64,000 nucleotides of DNA from Mesobacillus maritimus (lineage in GTDB: Bacteria; Bacillota; Bacilli; Bacillales; Cytobacillaceae). The position numbers and the translations under genes were made by a program. The notes beneath the pieces were generated by a model that worked only from the letters and a program-made list of their open reading frames with translations, was not told where the DNA came from and searched no databases. Shown piece by piece: positions 18,001-26,130 of this stretch (position 1 is its first letter; each line of letters opens with the position of its first letter). Location of the stretch: NCBI RefSeq assembly GCF_023715205.1, contig NZ_JAMBNR010000003.1:248001-312000 (forward strand), in the 5' to 3' direction.

Positions 18001-20173
18001 CATCGGTATCAATCGTAAACGTTTTGGTCAATGCAACTTGATTTTTCGCTTTATCTTGGCCCGTTACGGTAATTTCATAAACGCCATCTTCCTTGAACAG
18101 ATGCTTTGTTTTTGCAGTATCTTCTTCAAGTTTTAATGGCTCAACTTCGTACGCTTCGCCATTTTTCTTTACTTCAACTTGATATTGGTCCAAGTGTAGG
18201 TCGCTTACCGAAATCGTAATTTCTTGGTCGGCATTGTATTCTGCCTCAGCGTCAATTGTTGAGATGTTCGCAACTGGTGCAGTTTGATCCAGTGTAAAAT
18301 TGCGTTTGATCTCTTTTGCTTGTTGGCCGAGACGGTCTGTTGCAGTTAACTTCAGTTGATACGTTCCATCCTCTTTAAAAGTATGTTCGAGCGCTGCTTT
18401 TGTATCTTCTATACTTTTAAACTTCAATTCTTCTGAATACGGTTCATCATCTTTTGTTACTTGTAGGTTTGTTTTTTCTAAATCTAGCGTTCGATCTTCA
18501 GCAGTTGCAGCAATTTTTACCTCTTTATTATAAAAACCGCTAACTTCCGATAATACAAGTACAGGAACTGATGAATCAATCGTGAAAGATAGCTGTTTGC
18601 TGCTAATATTTCCTGCTCTATCCATACTTTTTGCTTCCAGGGTATAGTCCCCTTCAGCCGAAAGGTTCAGTTTTTCAAAAGCCTCTTCGCCCTTATAGGT
18701 TTTCATATCTTCCTTTTCTTTATATTCATGAGTAACCCACAGGCGAGTTGAATTTTTGTCAAGGTTCAGATCAGTCGCTTTCAACGCAACTTCGACTGCT
18801 TCCTTGTATTCGCCTTTATCTTTAACACCATTTACACTGATTTCTGGAGCTACTTTATCAATCGTAAATGAAGTGCTTTCTAGCACGAGTCCATCTCGAT
18901 TTCGGCTATCCTTCACCGTCACAGTGACTTTGTAATCTCCATCTTTTTCTAATTCAAGAGCATATTTCTTTGCTTTTTCTCTAGTAAAGGATTTTACTTC
19001 CTCTGTTGTTTCGCCATCGACCGTTTTCTCAATCTTTGCTGAAGCTTCATGAATTGGAAGATCACCGTTTACGATTAACTTCACTTCTTCACGATAATGG
19101 CTATTTTCTGTCGCATTTTCAATCGTCAATGTCGGACCTTGGTTATAGATTCCAAACGACGTTTTGACAGGCTTGCTCTCGTTCCCAAACGAATCTCGTC
19201 CATTAACTTCAATATCATAGTATCCAGTTTGATCGAAACTTAAGTTCGCTGTATAACCAGTACCATCCTTCTTTTCTTTCCACTCGATTTTCGGTGTTAA
19301 AGAGAGTTCATCCTTTGTAATCGAAACGTCTGTTTGTTTTTCATCAAAATGTTTGTCATCTACTTCAATTGACACGTAGACGGTATCTTTTGTAAAAAAG
19401 CCATCCGTAAAATATTCCGTTCCTACCCTTGTGCTCAGTTTCACTTCTGGAGCCGTTGCATCACGGTCAATTGTGAAACGATTAGACTGAGCAGGAATCT
19501 TCCATTCATTCCCTTTCGTAAATACTACATTCGCTTTGAATTCCGCGTCCGGGCTATCTGCGGGTAGCTTAACGGTAACCAGATACTCCCCTTTAAAATT
19601 GTCACCACCAACTGGCTGGATTTCTGGTGTAACTCCCTTGCCATTATAAGAAGTCGCGATTTTAAATGGTCGTTCTGCTGCGTAATCAGTCACAGGAGTT
19701 GGTTGTTCAACTGGTTGTTCTGGCTGCTCTATTTTATCTTCGGTTGAATCGCTAGAGTCACCTTCCTCTTCAGTTGGAGGGGTGGTCTCGGAATCCGCTG
19801 GAGCATCTTGATTTGCTTCAGCCTCTTGTTTTGCTTTTAATTCTTCGGCTGCTTTCTTTGCTTCAGCTTCCTGCTTTGCTTTTAATTCTTCAGCTGCTTT
19901 CTTTGCTGCTTCTTCATCAGCTTGAATATTCTTTTGGTAATCTTCTTTTAAGTCGACTGTAAAGCTGATTGTCGCTTCATTCGTTTGCCAATTGGGATCC
20001 TGCTCATTGGCTAGATTCCAACTATCTTCTTTAAAAACAATGAATCGCTTCGCACTGTCGAATGAAAAAGCGTTCGTCGTAAAGAAGAGAACAGACAGAA
20101 GCAACAGACTACCTGCTAATATCCAAATCAACGACTTATTCTTGTTATACTTTTTTGATATGATTTCCGTCAT
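15050..20173 (-). CDS. Giant wall-spanning Ig-like repeat protein of the type VII locus
   Basis: This 1707-aa protein has an N-terminal membrane segment (SLIWILAGSLLLLSVLFFTTNAF, about 15-37), a Lys/Glu/Ala-rich stretch containing tandem AAEELKAKQEAEA, and an acidic Pro/Thr linker. Then come about fifteen Ig-like modules, each introduced by FTIDxTxP-type linkers. A C-terminal membrane segment (SIIGVIAALGLAVALLV) precedes a basic then acidic tail (RRRKTATAEEE). There is no LPxTG motif. The layout predicts both ends in the membrane and a very long outer body. It directly follows the small ETxxL membrane protein gene, 14 bp away, so the two are co-translated neighbours. By topology it could play the part of EsaA/YueB, which is missing here (inference). 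Confidence 0.88.
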   Translation of the reverse strand: MTEIISKKYNKNKSLIWILAGSLLLLSVLFFTTNAFSFDSAKRFIVFKEDSWNLANEQDPNWQTNEATISFTVDLKEDYQKNIQADEEAAKKAAEELKAKQEAEAKKAAEELKAKQEAEANQDAPADSETTPPTEEEGDSSDSTEDKIEQPEQPVEQPTPVTDYAAERPFKIATSYNGKGVTPEIQPVGGDNFKGEYLVTVKLPADSPDAEFKANVVFTKGNEWKIPAQSNRFTIDRDATAPEVKLSTRVGTEYFTDGFFTKDTVYVSIEVDDKHFDEKQTDVSITKDELSLTPKIEWKEKKDGTGYTANLSFDQTGYYDIEVNGRDSFGNESKPVKTSFGIYNQGPTLTIENATENSHYREEVKLIVNGDLPIHEASAKIEKTVDGETTEEVKSFTREKAKKYALELEKDGDYKVTVTVKDSRNRDGLVLESTSFTIDKVAPEISVNGVKDKGEYKEAVEVALKATDLNLDKNSTRLWVTHEYKEKEDMKTYKGEEAFEKLNLSAEGDYTLEAKSMDRAGNISSKQLSFTIDSSVPVLVLSEVSGFYNKEVKIAATAEDRTLDLEKTNLQVTKDDEPYSEELKFKSIEDTKAALEHTFKEDGTYQLKLTATDRLGQQAKEIKRNFTLDQTAPVANISTIDAEAEYNADQEITISVSDLHLDQYQVEVKKNGEAYEVEPLKLEEDTAKTKHLFKEDGVYEITVTGQDKAKNQVALTKTFTIDTDAPDIQFSGIKNGKHTNAEKVDVTLSVHDFTFNKNKTTVEITRTNRDEVTELKPEKWTILKELKWRFGGQMDLSFKEEGDYQITVTSEDKFGVKNTATHEFTIDRTAPVVTMKGIAEGDFVQKGEVIVGVTEYYHDSNDVKVVVEKEGVAKEVPFENKEEHSKLELVFDKDGDFKEDGDYKITVAAEDEAGNKATVEKSTLTRTFTIDTIKPKIQILDAKTGSAVKNKDYDAENKVVSIVVDEHNFANNQVNIEVTATNTVTNERKKVSVGDWDVWNETSKLKMKFEEEFEYKISVTSKDKAKNEADAQTVIFTVDHTNPELEISGIEDGEHYKRKKATFRVDDTNIDLNKTNLKVLRNGQAYPVGKLTASGKTVGSRTFDFTEEGNYEVFLNSTDKAGRKTTHKPIAFIIDHTNPVVKVDGVEQDSFNPSSKKVTISVNEKNYATNDVELNVTKNGAPFNIGKFVTTKQAYSQLSHNFTQDGLYTISASSIDKAGNGPVSVKRTFTIDKTNPAIEITGVENGAYYNVDKPVQIAIRDVNLDVNKVTVTRNGARYNAGGFSVNGQLASFSHNFSGEGEYHIVVDATDQAGNSFSREVQFTIDKTDPVITPKFKGQSRVIKDGEYINEIFTPEFALGHQDDSIVSVTLNGKSVGKVSPTASKEMDYEYQVLARDKAGNESTLKISFTLDTTSPKVSITGVIDGYFNENIAPVVTYSDVHLDRKKVSITLNGQPYRNNTKLDQEGDYVLKATVADLANNVTTRTIVFSIDKSKPVITFKEPISEKYFNSDLIPDLLIEDFSAYDVITMTLNGQDYQLGDPITSEGKHVLYFEVKDKAGNVQQLSVEFMIDKTPPKVVFDGVEKDGTYYEPVKVAIRLDSPTDKVKAVLINGELYDFNTTEDANGFTVYSTTLADFGSYEIEVIAEDDAGNESKTVLPFEIAEKSAIVKLYENKPVFAGSIIGVIAALGLAVALLVRRRKTATAEEE

Positions 20174-20187
20174 AATTCTAACTCCTC

Positions 20188-20661
20188 TTAAATTTTCGTG
20201 TCTGAATGAACGACAACAATATCTAGTTCGTTTTGAAAATACGGCGCTTCAGTCAGGAGCGTGGTTTCGTCCATCTCTTCTGATAAAACCGTTGTTTCGT
20301 CTGCATCAGATGTTAACAAAGTCGTTTCTTCGATTTCCTCCGGCCCAAGCAAGGCCGTTTCTTCCGTCGCTGCTGCCATGAGCGCTGTCTCATAATGCCT
20401 ACTATCTCCATCATGATTTAGCCCTTCCTTAGCAGCCGCAACTTGACTGTACTGCTTTTTGATCATAATTTCTTTAGTGAATTTCTTTTCTGCTGCTTCT
20501 TCGTCTGAATTTTGTCTTGATGCTTTCTTTTTACGAAGGCGAATGCCAAATAAATCTTCCACCACTTGGGCGATCCCCATTTTAAAATAAAAAATGATGG
20601 AGAGAATGAGCGTTATAATTGCGCCCGCCATGCCTCCGTAATACATGATTTGATATTCCAT
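20188..20661 (-). CDS. Small membrane protein with five ETxxL threonine motifs
   Basis: No family was recognised. The 157-aa protein has one N-terminal membrane segment (about 8-27), a basic stretch (RLRKKKASR, 41-49) that predicts a cytosolic C-terminal tail, and five motifs at residues 91, 101, 112, 122 and 132: ETALM, ETALL, ETTLL, ETTVL, ETTLL. They are spaced 10-11 residues apart. The first Thr of each has a hydrophobic residue (Leu or Met) at +3, which fits phosphothreonine sites read by FHA domains. The same locus encodes a Thr kinase, a PP2C phosphatase and two FHA proteins. The ATG at 20661 has a GGTGGGGGG site; the longer frame is rejected. It is probably a phosphorylated membrane anchor (inference). 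Confidence 0.8.
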   Translation of the reverse strand: MEYQIMYYGGMAGAIITLILSIIFYFKMGIAQVVEDLFGIRLRKKKASRQNSDEEAAEKKFTKEIMIKKQYSQVAAAKEGLNHDGDSRHYETALMAAATEETALLGPEEIEETTLLTSDADETTVLSEEMDETTLLTEAPYFQNELDIVVVHSDTKI

Positions 20662-20765
20662 TTCCCCCCACCTTGCGATTGTGATCAAATTGCTTTATAT
20701 AGACTGCTAGAATGCAGTTTTATAAACTTGGGTTGTATTCCTATACTAGTCTCTGAAGGTTAACG

Positions 20766-20781
20766 AGAGAGTCAACTCTCT
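20766..20781. promoter_or_regulatory. Perfect 16-bp palindrome, possible operator
   Basis: AGAGAGT-CA-ACTCTCT, upstream of the ETxxL protein gene and just beyond the 52-bp array. On the minus strand it contains TTGACT, a possible -35 box. Its role is unknown. Confidence 0.35.
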
Positions 20782-20834
20782 TTTACCACTTGTTGCTTTT
20801 TCTAATGTGGATGGGCTTTGATAGTGTCTCTCGG

Positions 20835-21511
20835 TTACCGTATGTCACTTTATTTATTGGCTACGGGCACTGAGTGACTCCCTCGGTTACCATTCACTAC
20901 TTTTTTTATCGGCTACGGGCACTGAGAGACTCCCTCAGTTACCATTCACTACTTTTTTTATCAGCTATGGGCATCGAGAGCTTTCCTCGGTTACCATTCA
21001 CTACTTTTTTTATCGGCTACGGGCACTGAGAGACTCCCTCAGTTACCATTCACTACTTTTTTTACCGGCTACGGGCACTGAGAGACTCCCTCAGTTACCA
21101 TTCACTACTTTTTTTATTGGCTACGGGCACTGAGAGACTCCCTCGGTTACCATTCACTACTTTTTTTATCAGCTATGGGCATCGAGAGCTTTCCTCGTTT
21201 ACCATTCACTACTTTTTTTATCGGCTACGGGCACTGAGTGACTCCCTCATTTACCATTCACTACTTTTTTTATCAGCTATGGGCATCGAGAGCTTTCCTC
21301 GTTTACCATTCACTACTTTTTTTATCGGCCACGGGCACTGAGAGACTCCCTCATTTACCATTCACTACTTTTTTTACCGGCTACGGGCATCGAGAGCTTT
21401 CCTCGGTTACCATTCACCTCTTTTTTTACCGGCTACGGGCACTGAGTGACTCCCTCAGTTACCATTCACTACTTTTTTTACCGGCTATGGGCACTGAGAA
21501 CTCTTATACGT
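20835..21511. repeat. Tandem array, thirteen 52-bp units
   Basis: TTACCATTCACT-type unit starts fall at exact 52-bp steps from 20835 to 21459, without any indel. Two unit versions occur: A with GGGCACTGAGAGACTCCCTC and B with GGGCATCGAGAGCTTTCCTC. The order is A A B A A A B A B A B A and an end unit, so the later part is a B-A alternation of 104 bp. The edges are degenerate. It lies between the kinase stop codon and the ETxxL membrane protein gene. It is non-coding: 52 is not a multiple of three and there is no ribosome site. Confidence 0.95.
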
Positions 21512-21605
21512 GACCAATCTCCCTCTTTTCAAACAAGTTCGGGCACGTAGAACTGCCTTTGTGACTGTTTCTCATAAACGATCATATAAACTCAAGTTTC
21601 CTATT

Positions 21606-23555
21606 TTAATAGGAATCAACATCAATATTGAGGTTGTCGAATCGCCTTGTTAGTTTTTTAAAGGCGTCGTTGTCTTGTGCACCTGTTAAGGAGCGAGCTT
21701 CATCGTAAATTTTAACGGCTTGTTTATAGTTTCGTTTGCCTTCGGCTTTGCTTTGTTCAATATCTAGCAATAAGTTTCCGAGTTTGATATGGGCATCGAT
21801 GCTTTCTGGGAATTCTTTTAACGCTAAATCAAACTGCTCGACCGCACGAGCCGCCTCGCCCATTTCTTGATAAATGGTCCCAATTCGAATCAATACATCT
21901 TCTTGATCCACATTCAAGTCAAGCAGCGTATGGTAATGTTCAATCGCCTTTTCATAATCTTCGCGAGCTGCTACTTGATCTTTCGAGTTCACTCCGCGGC
22001 TGTAATAGGCTTGAGCCAACTTCTGCTCGAAATCTATTTCATAGCTTAAAAGAATATTTTCACTATTAACCAGCTCTAGAACCTCGTACGCCTTGTCAAC
22101 AATAGCAATCGTTTTTGTATTCGCATCCGGAATTTGCCCTTTGTAAGAAATGTAAATATTCGACAAAGAATGGTAATTATCGATTTTGTTACGATCATTT
22201 GGCAGCCCATCATTATACTTCTCGAACGCTAGCAAAGCATCAGCAAACTTGTCGTAGTCAATATTCATTGAGCTCATCGTCGTCGCAAGCGATTTGTAGT
22301 ACTGAACATCGGGGATGACTTCCTCATCAACGGCATTAAAGTGACGCAATGCCTCTGAATAATGTCGCTTAAGATCAAAATATGTCATCCCCATTTTAAA
22401 GCGGACTTCATTATTTTTATGAATGTCACCGTACTTATCTTCAATATAGGTTTCCACTTGGGTAAGCCCGGTGTCGACTTCGTTTCGGTCCACATACAAA
22501 TCAATTAAATTGATATACGCTTCCGACCTTGATGGAGCAACCGTCGTCGCTCGTTCCAGCGTTTCAATCGCTTTGGTATCTTCATCATCAATGCTATAAA
22601 CAGTCGCTTCATTCACCAGGCGCATATAATCCTCAAACTCAGTGTTTTTAACGCCTTTATAGCCGTAAACAGCGGTACCAGTAAAAGCAAGACACAAGAC
22701 AGCAGGAACAAGAAAGAATGCTAGCTTTTTCTTGAGCTTATTTTTATATCCCTTTGTTAACTTGTTGATATTCTCAAAATCGTATAACAGCTCAGCGCTC
22801 GTTTGATAGCGATTGTTAGGCTCAGCTTGCGTCGCTTTCACGATAATATGCTCAAGCCCCTCTGGGAGAGTGGAATCCCAGTGACGAATCGGTTTTAGTT
22901 CAAACGGTGGCTCATTGATGCTTTTTCCGGTAACAAGATGATAAAGTGTGACACCTAAACTATAGATATCGGTACGGGCATCGGTTTGTTTGCCGGAAAG
23001 CTGTTCTGGGGCAGCATACGATTTCGTTCCTAAATTCGTTGTATCGGTAACATTCTCCGATTTAAATTCACGCGCAATCCCAAAATCAATGAGTTTGATT
23101 TTCCCTTCCGGAGTGAGCATGATGTTATCTGGCTTCATATCACGATAGATAATCGGGTACGGCTTTCTTGTATGCAGATAGTCTAAAACAGCCGCCAGCT
23201 GCTTGGCCCACTCAATGACTTCGTCCGCTGGTATTTTCTGATCTCGCTTTAGCCTCTCTTTGAGCGACTCCCCTTCGATATAATCCATGACCACATAAAT
23301 ATCACCTTCAGAATCGATGATGTCATAGATTTTCGGCAAGGCACCGTGGTCCAATTTTTTCAGCATATTCGCTTCAACAATTAAGCTGTTAATGAGCAGC
23401 TCATTGTTGCTATGCTGCCGTTTGCGAATATCCTTGACCACCAATGATTTATTCAGGCGGTTGTCCATCGCTAGATAGACAATACTCATTCCACCGCGCC
23501 CGATTTCTTTTAAAATTTCATATCTGTCATCAATAACGGATCCTATTTGTATCAA
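21606..23555 (-). CDS. Transmembrane Ser/Thr protein kinase with outer TPR domain
   Basis: This 649-aa kinase has the P-loop GRGGMSIVY at 19-27, K41, the catalytic YRDMKPDN with D139 (Tyr replaces the usual His), DFG at 157-159 and an activation loop rich in Thr (DTTNLGTKSYAAPE). A single membrane segment spans about 278-298. An outer part of 350 residues follows with TPR-like helical pairs. PrkC-type kinases instead carry PASTA repeats, so this is a different branch. The start is TTG with CCGGAGG upstream. It follows the PP2C gene by 18 bp. Its substrates are probably the Thr motifs in the neighbouring membrane and FHA proteins (inference). Confidence 0.92.
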   Translation of the reverse strand: MIQIGSVIDDRYEILKEIGRGGMSIVYLAMDNRLNKSLVVKDIRKRQHSNNELLINSLIVEANMLKKLDHGALPKIYDIIDSEGDIYVVMDYIEGESLKERLKRDQKIPADEVIEWAKQLAAVLDYLHTRKPYPIIYRDMKPDNIMLTPEGKIKLIDFGIAREFKSENVTDTTNLGTKSYAAPEQLSGKQTDARTDIYSLGVTLYHLVTGKSINEPPFELKPIRHWDSTLPEGLEHIIVKATQAEPNNRYQTSAELLYDFENINKLTKGYKNKLKKKLAFFLVPAVLCLAFTGTAVYGYKGVKNTEFEDYMRLVNEATVYSIDDEDTKAIETLERATTVAPSRSEAYINLIDLYVDRNEVDTGLTQVETYIEDKYGDIHKNNEVRFKMGMTYFDLKRHYSEALRHFNAVDEEVIPDVQYYKSLATTMSSMNIDYDKFADALLAFEKYNDGLPNDRNKIDNYHSLSNIYISYKGQIPDANTKTIAIVDKAYEVLELVNSENILLSYEIDFEQKLAQAYYSRGVNSKDQVAAREDYEKAIEHYHTLLDLNVDQEDVLIRIGTIYQEMGEAARAVEQFDLALKEFPESIDAHIKLGNLLLDIEQSKAEGKRNYKQAVKIYDEARSLTGAQDNDAFKKLTRRFDNLNIDVDSY

Positions 23556-23573
23556 AAATAACGCCTCCGGTGC

Positions 23574-24341
23574 TTAACTTACTTTTACAACGATAACGGA
23601 GATGTTATCGATTTCGTCTCGTGCTTTTACTGTCTCGATTGACTCGACGATGTTGTTTTTTATTTGTGAAGCTTCAGTTAGCTTGTCCACATGAAATTGC
23701 TTGGTAAGTTCGTTTGCTGTAATTTCATGATAAAAACCATCGGAACATAGTAAAAACACAGAGTTCTCGTCTACATTGCCTGTTAAAAATTTAATGTCAA
23801 TTTCCGGCGTGGCCCCGACACATTGCAATAACACATTTCGGCGGGGATCGATCTTCGCTTGTTCTGCCGTAATATTGCCTCTGGCGACTTCACGCGCGAC
23901 TAAGGTTTGATCTTCCGTCAACTGAGCAAAGGTCGGCCATAGGCGGTAAGCGCGACTATCTCCTACATGTGCAATAAAATACTGGCCATAAACCATGACG
24001 AGCGCGGTCAAAGTGGTGCCCAATTTTACCGACGACGCGTCGCCATATTGAAAGATTTTCTCATTCAATTGCTGAATACAGCTTTCTAGTTCTGCACAGA
24101 TTTCTTCTCCAAGTCTGTCCGAGTCTACCAATCTAGGCATTTGCGTATCAAACCACTCGGACAAGCCTCTGATGACTGTGGCACTTGCCAGTTCCCCTTG
24201 AGCTAGACCGCCCATGCCATCACATATTGCGAACAAGCCGACATCTCCTTTAGGGGTCTTGGCTGTTTTCAACAACAATGCATCTTGATTTGCCTTCTTT
24301 TTAATTCCAACATCTGTATGGTATGACGTAACAATGGTCAT
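23574..24341 (-). CDS. PP2C-family Ser/Thr phosphatase
   Basis: This 255-aa metal-dependent phosphatase of the PrpC/Stp type has the N-terminal VGIKKKANQDALL, ICDGMGGLAQGE, the core VMVYGQYFIAHVGDSRAYRL, LLCSDGFYHEIT and the C-terminal RDEIDNISVIVVKV, which supply the usual metal-binding aspartates. It has no membrane segment. It sits between the FHA protein and the kinase with short gaps (32 and 18 bp), so it should reverse the phosphorylation made by that kinase. AGAGGG lies before the ATG. Confidence 0.94.
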   Translation of the reverse strand: MTIVTSYHTDVGIKKKANQDALLLKTAKTPKGDVGLFAICDGMGGLAQGELASATVIRGLSEWFDTQMPRLVDSDRLGEEICAELESCIQQLNEKIFQYGDASSVKLGTTLTALVMVYGQYFIAHVGDSRAYRLWPTFAQLTEDQTLVAREVARGNITAEQAKIDPRRNVLLQCVGATPEIDIKFLTGNVDENSVFLLCSDGFYHEITANELTKQFHVDKLTEASQIKNNIVESIETVKARDEIDNISVIVVKVS

Positions 24342-24373
24342 TTTTCTACCCTCTGTCTTTTTTAAAATTACCT

Positions 24374-25630
24374 TTAAAACACTTTAAACATGAACTCTTC
24401 GTTCGCGAGTTTGATCACATCTTCATGCTTAATCTTGAACTTTTCATTCGGAATCAACTTAACGCCATTCAGATAGCTTCCGTTCCGCGACTGTTTATCG
24501 ATTAAGAAATATTCTCCATCGATTGTCAGCAGTTCTGCATGAACACGGCCAACAACTTTGTTTTGCGTCGCATAGTCAGCCTGTGACGGGTCACGGCCGA
24601 TTTTAAATACTGCTTTCGATAGCGTAATCTTCTCTTTCGTTGACTGACAAAGCAGGAAGGGACGATTTAATGAGGCGCCTTGTACTCCAAGCGTCGTTGT
24701 TCCTTCTTCTTCTAGATTTTGATTAGCCCCAAGGACCGTTGTCCCTTCTTCTTCAGCAATATCAGTTGGGCCTAGATTTGGGGCAATATTAATTGACGTA
24801 CCTCCAAGTGATGTGGCTCCTTTTAAAAGCGAATCCCCATTATCTAACTCAGTGCGCGTTATTCGCTTATATTGGACTTCTTCTTCGATTTCCAGTTTTC
24901 GACTAGTTTTCTTGTCTTTTTTCTTAGAGGTATATTCGGAAGTTAGAATGCCATTTTCAATGGAAGTAGCGGTTTCACTCATTACACTTCCTGGACGATA
25001 AAAGTGAGCAGAGGCGTCATCCTCCTTTGTCTCTGTAGCTGACGAACTTTCATTTTCAAAGAGTTGACTCCCTTGCCATTCACGAAGCTTTTCTTGGAGT
25101 GCTTCCACCTCAACCTCTTCAACACTCGCTAAATAGTTATGTAGTTTTACATAAAACCGTCCATCCTCTGTTTCATCAAATTGAATTGAGGCAAACCAGC
25201 TTTGTAAAAATTGTTTTAATGATCCTTTTTTAAAAACATGATCCTTTATCGGGATATAGATAAACACAAGTCGTTTTGAAAAATGATCAAGGAAAATGTA
25301 TTTAGGATCTAGTAAAAGATGCTTGAAGTGTAACCCGCTATTCTGGATGTCTAGCAGGCTTTGAAGCAGTCTCGTTAAAAAGTCGCGAAACTCTTTTTGT
25401 GTGAGCGATTGGGCGGTTAGTCTCCCTAAGTGGATATCCGAGATTTGCTCATAGCGTAGATATACTGTCTCCTCTTTTTTGAGCACTGCCCATGGTAATA
25501 AACAAGCAAATTTCCGCTCGCTTATGGCCTCTAATTCCGCTCTATCTAGCTCTTTCCCATCGGGAACTTCATAAAATAAGAACGTTGATATTCCATAGTT
25601 TTCTGTTTGTAGTTCCAAATTGTTTAACAT
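24374..25630 (-). CDS. DUF6382-like pseudokinase-type domain plus FHA domain protein
   Basis: This 418-aa soluble protein has an N-terminal domain (about 1-190) of the DUF6382 type, whose pattern GLHFKHLLLDPKYIFLDHF resembles a kinase catalytic loop without catalytic residues, as in EssB/YukC. A charged linker carries two motifs, EEEGTTVLG (297-298 TT) and EEEGTTTLG (311-313). A C-terminal FHA domain (324-418) has IGRDPS, GRVHAE and RNGSYLNG. The usual phosphate-contacting Ser of SxxH is Gly here (G361). The TT motifs just before the FHA domain recall the ETTS motif of actinobacterial GarA. The start at 25630 follows GGAGAG. Confidence 0.87.
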   Translation of the reverse strand: MLNNLELQTENYGISTFLFYEVPDGKELDRAELEAISERKFACLLPWAVLKKEETVYLRYEQISDIHLGRLTAQSLTQKEFRDFLTRLLQSLLDIQNSGLHFKHLLLDPKYIFLDHFSKRLVFIYIPIKDHVFKKGSLKQFLQSWFASIQFDETEDGRFYVKLHNYLASVEEVEVEALQEKLREWQGSQLFENESSSATETKEDDASAHFYRPGSVMSETATSIENGILTSEYTSKKKDKKTSRKLEIEEEVQYKRITRTELDNGDSLLKGATSLGGTSINIAPNLGPTDIAEEEGTTVLGANQNLEEEGTTTLGVQGASLNRPFLLCQSTKEKITLSKAVFKIGRDPSQADYATQNKVVGRVHAELLTIDGEYFLIDKQSRNGSYLNGVKLIPNEKFKIKHEDVIKLANEEFMFKVF

Positions 25631-25728
25631 TGCCTCTCTCTCCATTTTCACAGGACATTTTCTTCTCTCATGTCAAGCTTGGTTTGCCTCAATTAAATTA
25701 GGTAAAATCGTACTTCTGTTAGGATGAT

Positions 25729-25764
25729 GTTCCTAACGCTCCATAGTTGAAGAACGTTAGGAAC
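25729..25764 (-). promoter_or_regulatory. Hairpin between the WXG100 and FHA genes
   Basis: Perfect 10-bp arms GTTCCTAACG and CGTTAGGAAC with a 16-base loop and no T run. It may be a processing or stability element that keeps WXG100 expression higher than that of the downstream genes. Confidence 0.5.
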
Positions 25765-25790
25765 AACAACTCTGTAACGCGAAACAACTC

Positions 25791-26093
25791 TTACTTAAAC
25801 GCACTTGCGTTGTTATTGATGGCTGTTTCTGTCGCGTTGTATGAATCAACCGTTTGATCCAAGAATTTTGCATAACTCTCAACGATTTCACGGAAGTTTT
25901 CAAATTTTGGTTGCAATGCATTGAAGTTGCCACGAATGGTGTTCGAAGCATCAGAATTCCATGTGCTGCTTAGGTTGTTCATTTCGCGCTTCATGTCGTC
26001 AAGACGAGCGGCTAGGTTTTGGTTTAGGTTACGGATTTGGCTGGCCGTAGCACTAACCTCATTAAGGGAAATTTTAATTCCTTCAGCTGCCAT
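25791..26093 (-). CDS. WXG100/ESAT-6-like protein, EsxB position
   Basis: This 100-aa all-helical protein has a central turn SSTWNSDAS with W45, where Ser replaces the Gly of WxG. A C-terminal YNATE fits the YxxxE/D export signal of type VII substrates. It is probably secreted as a helical-hairpin dimer with itself or with the WXG100 protein encoded 38 bp upstream. TAGGAGG lies before the ATG. It has no signal peptide. Confidence 0.93.
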   Translation of the reverse strand: MAAEGIKISLNEVSATASQIRNLNQNLAARLDDMKREMNNLSSTWNSDASNTIRGNFNALQPKFENFREIVESYAKFLDQTVDSYNATETAINNNASAFK

Positions 26094-26130
26094 TTAGTCC
26101 ACCTCCTATTGAATTGGGTTTTTAGTTTGA

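Noticed and set aside
20835-21511. CRISPR-like regular array
   Set aside because: The whole 52-bp unit repeats; there are no unique spacers and no cas genes in the window.
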